Below, one piece after another: positions 61,662 to 64,000 of a DNA stretch of 64,000 nucleotides. Numbering within the stretch: position 1 is the first letter of the stretch; each line of letters opens with the position of its first letter. Below the pieces are notes generated by a model. The model was not told where the DNA came from. It ran no database searches and worked only from the letters and a program-made list of their open reading frames with translations. The stretch comes from Aquamicrobium defluvii (GTDB lineage Bacteria > Pseudomonadota > Alphaproteobacteria > Rhizobiales > Rhizobiaceae). The translations under genes and the position numbers were made by a program. Location: contig NZ_SNZF01000006.1 in NCBI RefSeq assembly GCF_004363725.1, positions 1 through 64,000 of the forward strand. The letters run 5' to 3'.

Positions 61662-63545
61662 ATGACGACTACCGACATGGAAACCAAAAGCTTCGAGGCC
61701 GATGTCGCCCGGCTTCTGCACATGATGGTGCATTCGGTCTATTCCGAGCGTGACGTGTTCCTGCGCGAGCTGATCTCCAACGCCGCCGACGCCTGCGAGA
61801 AGCTGCGCTATGAGGCCATCGCCCGGCCGGAACTGCTGGGGGACGACCCGAAGCCGCGCATCACCGTTGTCGCGGATGCCGAAAACAAGCGCCTCAGCAT
61901 CGAGGATAATGGCATCGGCATGAACGGCGCGGAAATGACCGAGGCGCTGGGCACCATCGCCCGCTCCGGCACCCGCGCCTTCATGGAAAGGCTGGAGGCC
62001 GCCAGGGGCGGTGAAAAAGCCGAGCTTGTCGGCCAGTTCGGCGTCGGCTTCTACTCCGCCTTCATGGTGGCCGAAAAGGTCGAGGTGGTCTCGCGCCCGG
62101 CGGGCTCGGAAGAAGCCTGGCGCTGGACCTCCGACGGCAAGGGTTCCTATTCGGTCGGCCCGGCCAAGCCGGAAGACGCGCCGCAGCGCGGCACGCGCGT
62201 CGTGTTGCACCTGATGGAGGATGCCGTCTCCTACACCGAGCCCTACCGTCTCGAGCGGCTGGTAAAGTCGCATTCGGGCCATGTTCCGGTGCCGGTCTCG
62301 CTGGTAGACAAGTCCGGCGCGGAGCCCCGCGAAATTGCCGATGGCACCGCGCTCTGGGTCAAGTCGAAGAACGAGATCAAGCGGGAAGACTACACCGACT
62401 TCTACCGCAGCGTGGCCGGCCAGTATGACGAGCCCGCCGCCACCATCCATTTCCGCGCCGAAGGCAGGCAGGAATACAATGTGCTGGCCTTCATTCCGGG
62501 CTCGCGTCCCTTCGACCTGTTCGACCCCGACCGCAGCGGCCACATGAAGCTTTATGTGCGGCGTGTCTTCATCACCGACGATGCCGAGCTTGTGCCGCGC
62601 TATCTGCGCTTCGTGCGCGGCATCGTCGATTCCGCCGACCTGCCGCTCAACATCTCGCGCGAGATGATCCAGCAGAATCCGCTGCTGGCCACCATCCGCA
62701 AGGGCGTCACCAGCCGGGTGCTCAACGACCTCGCCAAACTGGCCGAGAACGACGCGGAAGCCTATGGCAAGATCTGGGAAAATTTCGGAGCGGTCATCAA
62801 GGAAGGGCTCTACGAGGACTTCGAGCGCCGCGAGCAGATCCTGAAGCTGGTACGGTTCGGCTCCACCACCACGGGCGAAGCATCGCGCAGCCTTGCCGAC
62901 TATGTGGCGGGCATGAAGGAAGGCCAGAAGGCCATCTACTTCATGACTGGCGACGACCGCGCCCGCCTCGAAGGCTCGCCGCAGCTCGAAGGCTTCAGGG
63001 CGCGCGGCATCGAGGTGCTGCTGCTTACCGATCCCATCGACGCCTTCTGGACCGCCAATGCGCCGGAATTCGACGGCAAGCCGTTCAAATCGGTCACGCA
63101 GGGCGGAGCCGATCTGACCGAGATTCCACTGAACAAGGCGGAAGCGAAGGACAAGCCGGAAACCCCGGCGGAAGTCGACGGCTTCCTCGCCTTCGTGAAG
63201 GAAACGCTGGGCGACGACGTGTCGGATGTCCGGGCCTCGGACCGCCTGACCGAAAGCGCCGTCTGTCTGGTCGCGCCGGAAAATGCGCTCGACCGCCAGT
63301 TCGAGAGGCTGCTCAGCGCCGCCGGCCGGCTGGACAAAGCCTCGAAGCCGATCCTCGAGATCAACCCGCGCCATCCGCGCATTGCGGCGCTGGCCAAGCT
63401 TGGCGAAGCGGAGCCGGACTTCCGCGCCGACGTGGCGCATCTGCTCTACGACGAGGCCCGTGTTCTGGACGGTGATCGCCCGCTCGATGCCAAGGCGTTT
63501 TCGCAGCGCCTTGCCCGATTGATCGACCGCGGGCTGAGCGCATAA
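61662..63545 (+). CDS. htpG: Molecular chaperone HtpG (Hsp90)
   Basis: 627 residues. GHKL ATPase N-domain: SERDVFLRELISNAADACEK, EDNGIGM, and GQFGVGFYSAF lid region. Middle domain with SADLPLNISREMIQQNPLLA, a conserved Hsp90 loop. C-terminal dimerisation part to 627. ATP-driven folding of clients. Start at 61662 (MTTTDMETKSFEADV) follows AGGGGC; the ATG 42 bp upstream has no support. Terminator follows. Confidence 0.97.
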   Translation: MTTTDMETKSFEADVARLLHMMVHSVYSERDVFLRELISNAADACEKLRYEAIARPELLGDDPKPRITVVADAENKRLSIEDNGIGMNGAEMTEALGTIARSGTRAFMERLEAARGGEKAELVGQFGVGFYSAFMVAEKVEVVSRPAGSEEAWRWTSDGKGSYSVGPAKPEDAPQRGTRVVLHLMEDAVSYTEPYRLERLVKSHSGHVPVPVSLVDKSGAEPREIADGTALWVKSKNEIKREDYTDFYRSVAGQYDEPAATIHFRAEGRQEYNVLAFIPGSRPFDLFDPDRSGHMKLYVRRVFITDDAELVPRYLRFVRGIVDSADLPLNISREMIQQNPLLATIRKGVTSRVLNDLAKLAENDAEAYGKIWENFGAVIKEGLYEDFERREQILKLVRFGSTTTGEASRSLADYVAGMKEGQKAIYFMTGDDRARLEGSPQLEGFRARGIEVLLLTDPIDAFWTANAPEFDGKPFKSVTQGGADLTEIPLNKAEAKDKPETPAEVDGFLAFVKETLGDDVSDVRASDRLTESAVCLVAPENALDRQFERLLSAAGRLDKASKPILEINPRHPRIAALAKLGEAEPDFRADVAHLLYDEARVLDGDRPLDAKAFSQRLARLIDRGLSA

Positions 63546-63565
63546 GCAGCCTGCTCCAATACCAG

Positions 63566-63591
63566 ACGGCGGGGAAATTCCCCGCCGTTTT
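63566..63591 (+). terminator. Terminator of htpG
   Basis: ACGGCGGGGAA (63566-63576) / TTCCCCGCCGT (63578-63588) with TTTT after. Also lies downstream of the convergent thiolase gene (stop at 63616), so may serve both. Confidence 0.9.
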
Positions 63592-63615
63592 CATTTCAGC
63601 AATTGTGCGTCCGCC

Positions 63616-64000
63616 TCATACCGTCTCGATGGCGATGGCGATGCCTTGCCCGACGCCAATGCACATGGTGGCGAGCGCCCGCTTGCCGCCGCGCAGCTTC
63701 AGTTCCAGAGCCGCCGTACCGGTGATGCGCGCGCCCGACATGCCGAGCGGATGTCCGAGCGCGATAGCCCCGCCATTGGGGTTCACATGCGCGGCATCGT
63801 CGGCAAGACCCAGCTCGCGCAGTACCGCAAGCCCCTGCGCGGCAAACGCCTCGTTGAGTTCGATCACATCGAAGGCGGTCGGCGCGAGACCCAGCCGCGC
63901 GCACAGCTTCTGCGTGGCGGGCGCCGGGCCGATGCCCATGACGCGCGGAGCAACGCCGGCGGTCGCGCTACCCAGCACGCGTGCGATGGGCGTAAGGCCA
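63616..64000 (-). CDS. Acetyl-CoA acetyltransferase/thiolase, C-terminal part (runs out of window)
   Basis: About 128 C-terminal residues, open to the right edge. [20 protein letters not shown] has the catalytic-region NEAFA, then [20 protein letters not shown] with the HPLG His, and the catalytic Cys is in [24 protein letters not shown] and the ELNEAFAAQ segment fit 3-oxoadipyl-CoA or acetyl-CoA C-acyltransferases (PcaF-like). Exact substrate cannot be told without the N-terminus. Confidence 0.88.
   Translation of the reverse strand, partial: GLTPIARVLGSATAGVAPRVMGIGPAPATQKLCARLGLAPTAFDVIELNEAFAAQGLAVLRELGLADDAAHVNPNGGAIALGHPLGMSGARITGTAALELKLRGGKRALATMCIGVGQGIAIAIETV

Noticed and set aside
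1..64000. tRNA, rRNA or CRISPR arrays
   Set aside because: Looked for cloverleaf-like ends, CCA tails and regularly spaced repeats in the intergenic regions; none were convincing. Only the two repeat types listed were found.

Overview
The window reads as a high-GC alphaproteobacterial chromosome segment, most like Hyphomicrobiales (Rhizobiales) of the Phyllobacteriaceae/Mesorhizobium-Nitratireductor-Aminobacter type. The grounds are the split atpI-atpB-atpE-atpG(b')-atpF operon next to rnhB and an SPL-like radical SAM gene, a BacA-type SbmA protein, an aztABCD zinc system with Agrobacterium-type Zur boxes, a carboxyspermidine polyamine operon, and rhizobial palindromic intergenic repeats. No rRNA, tRNA, CRISPR array or intact transposase was seen. 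The genus is inference.

Layout. 1-0.43 kb: an IS21-like element end beside a truncated alpha/beta hydrolase. 0.44-7.5 kb: a leftward carnitine/crotonobetaine catabolic operon (caiD, ADP-forming CoA ligase, acyl-CoA dehydrogenase, carnitine dehydrogenase, dehydrocarnitine-cleaving BKACE) with a divergent GlxA/CdhR-type AraC regulator. 7.5-11.1 kb: a small protein, a GNAT and xylB-xylA. 11.3-16.7 kb: zinc starvation block aztABC + aztD-zigA, with a Zur box in front of each unit. 16.9-24.4 kb: L,D-transpeptidase, PPi-type phosphofructokinase, ArsR regulator, DUF1127 protein, aldehyde dehydrogenase, glycosyltransferase, radical SAM protein, rnhB. 24.6-27.4 kb: F0 ATP synthase genes. 27.6-36.0 kb: cell wall hydrolase, ArsC-like protein, DUF488, M29 aminopeptidase, MFS, bacA, YfgM-like protein, der. 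36.5-37.8 kb: a glutamine-synthetase-like ligase.

38.1-46.1 kb is the most striking part. Three cobalamin riboswitch sequences lie within 8 kb. One precedes nrdAB (class I ribonucleotide reductase), one precedes gbcAB (O2-dependent glycine betaine demethylase), and a third, on the other strand, is cut off after its CAACTGTA core and joined directly to the last ~53 codons of metE. Each target is the B12-independent alternative to a B12-dependent reaction, so the region looks like a B12-sparing island in which metE has been lost by internal deletion. NrdB has Phe where the radical Tyr normally sits, as in class Ic enzymes.

46.1-50.5 kb: a MacB-like ABC transporter with a His-rich periplasmic loop, a DUF3299-like Tat-exported protein, and phoA behind a four-heptamer PHO box. 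50.5-57.5 kb: a TPP-riboswitch operon thiX-thiY-thiM-thiE-thiD followed by a TRAP transporter; no ThiZ ATPase gene is present. 57.5-58.6 kb: two Rnk-like proteins. 58.9-61.5 kb: carboxy(nor)spermidine decarboxylase and dehydrogenase genes behind a structured leader that encodes a 13-residue peptide with rare AGA/AGA/AGG arginine codons. 61.7-64 kb: htpG and the C-terminal part of a thiolase gene running out of the window.

Functional links: carnitine breakdown feeds glycine betaine, which gbcAB demethylates. Zinc uptake (AztABC), periplasmic delivery (AztD) and cytosolic allocation (ZigA) form one regulon, possibly with the 46-48.5 kb ABC system. Family assignments are by reading the protein sequences; no database search was run.
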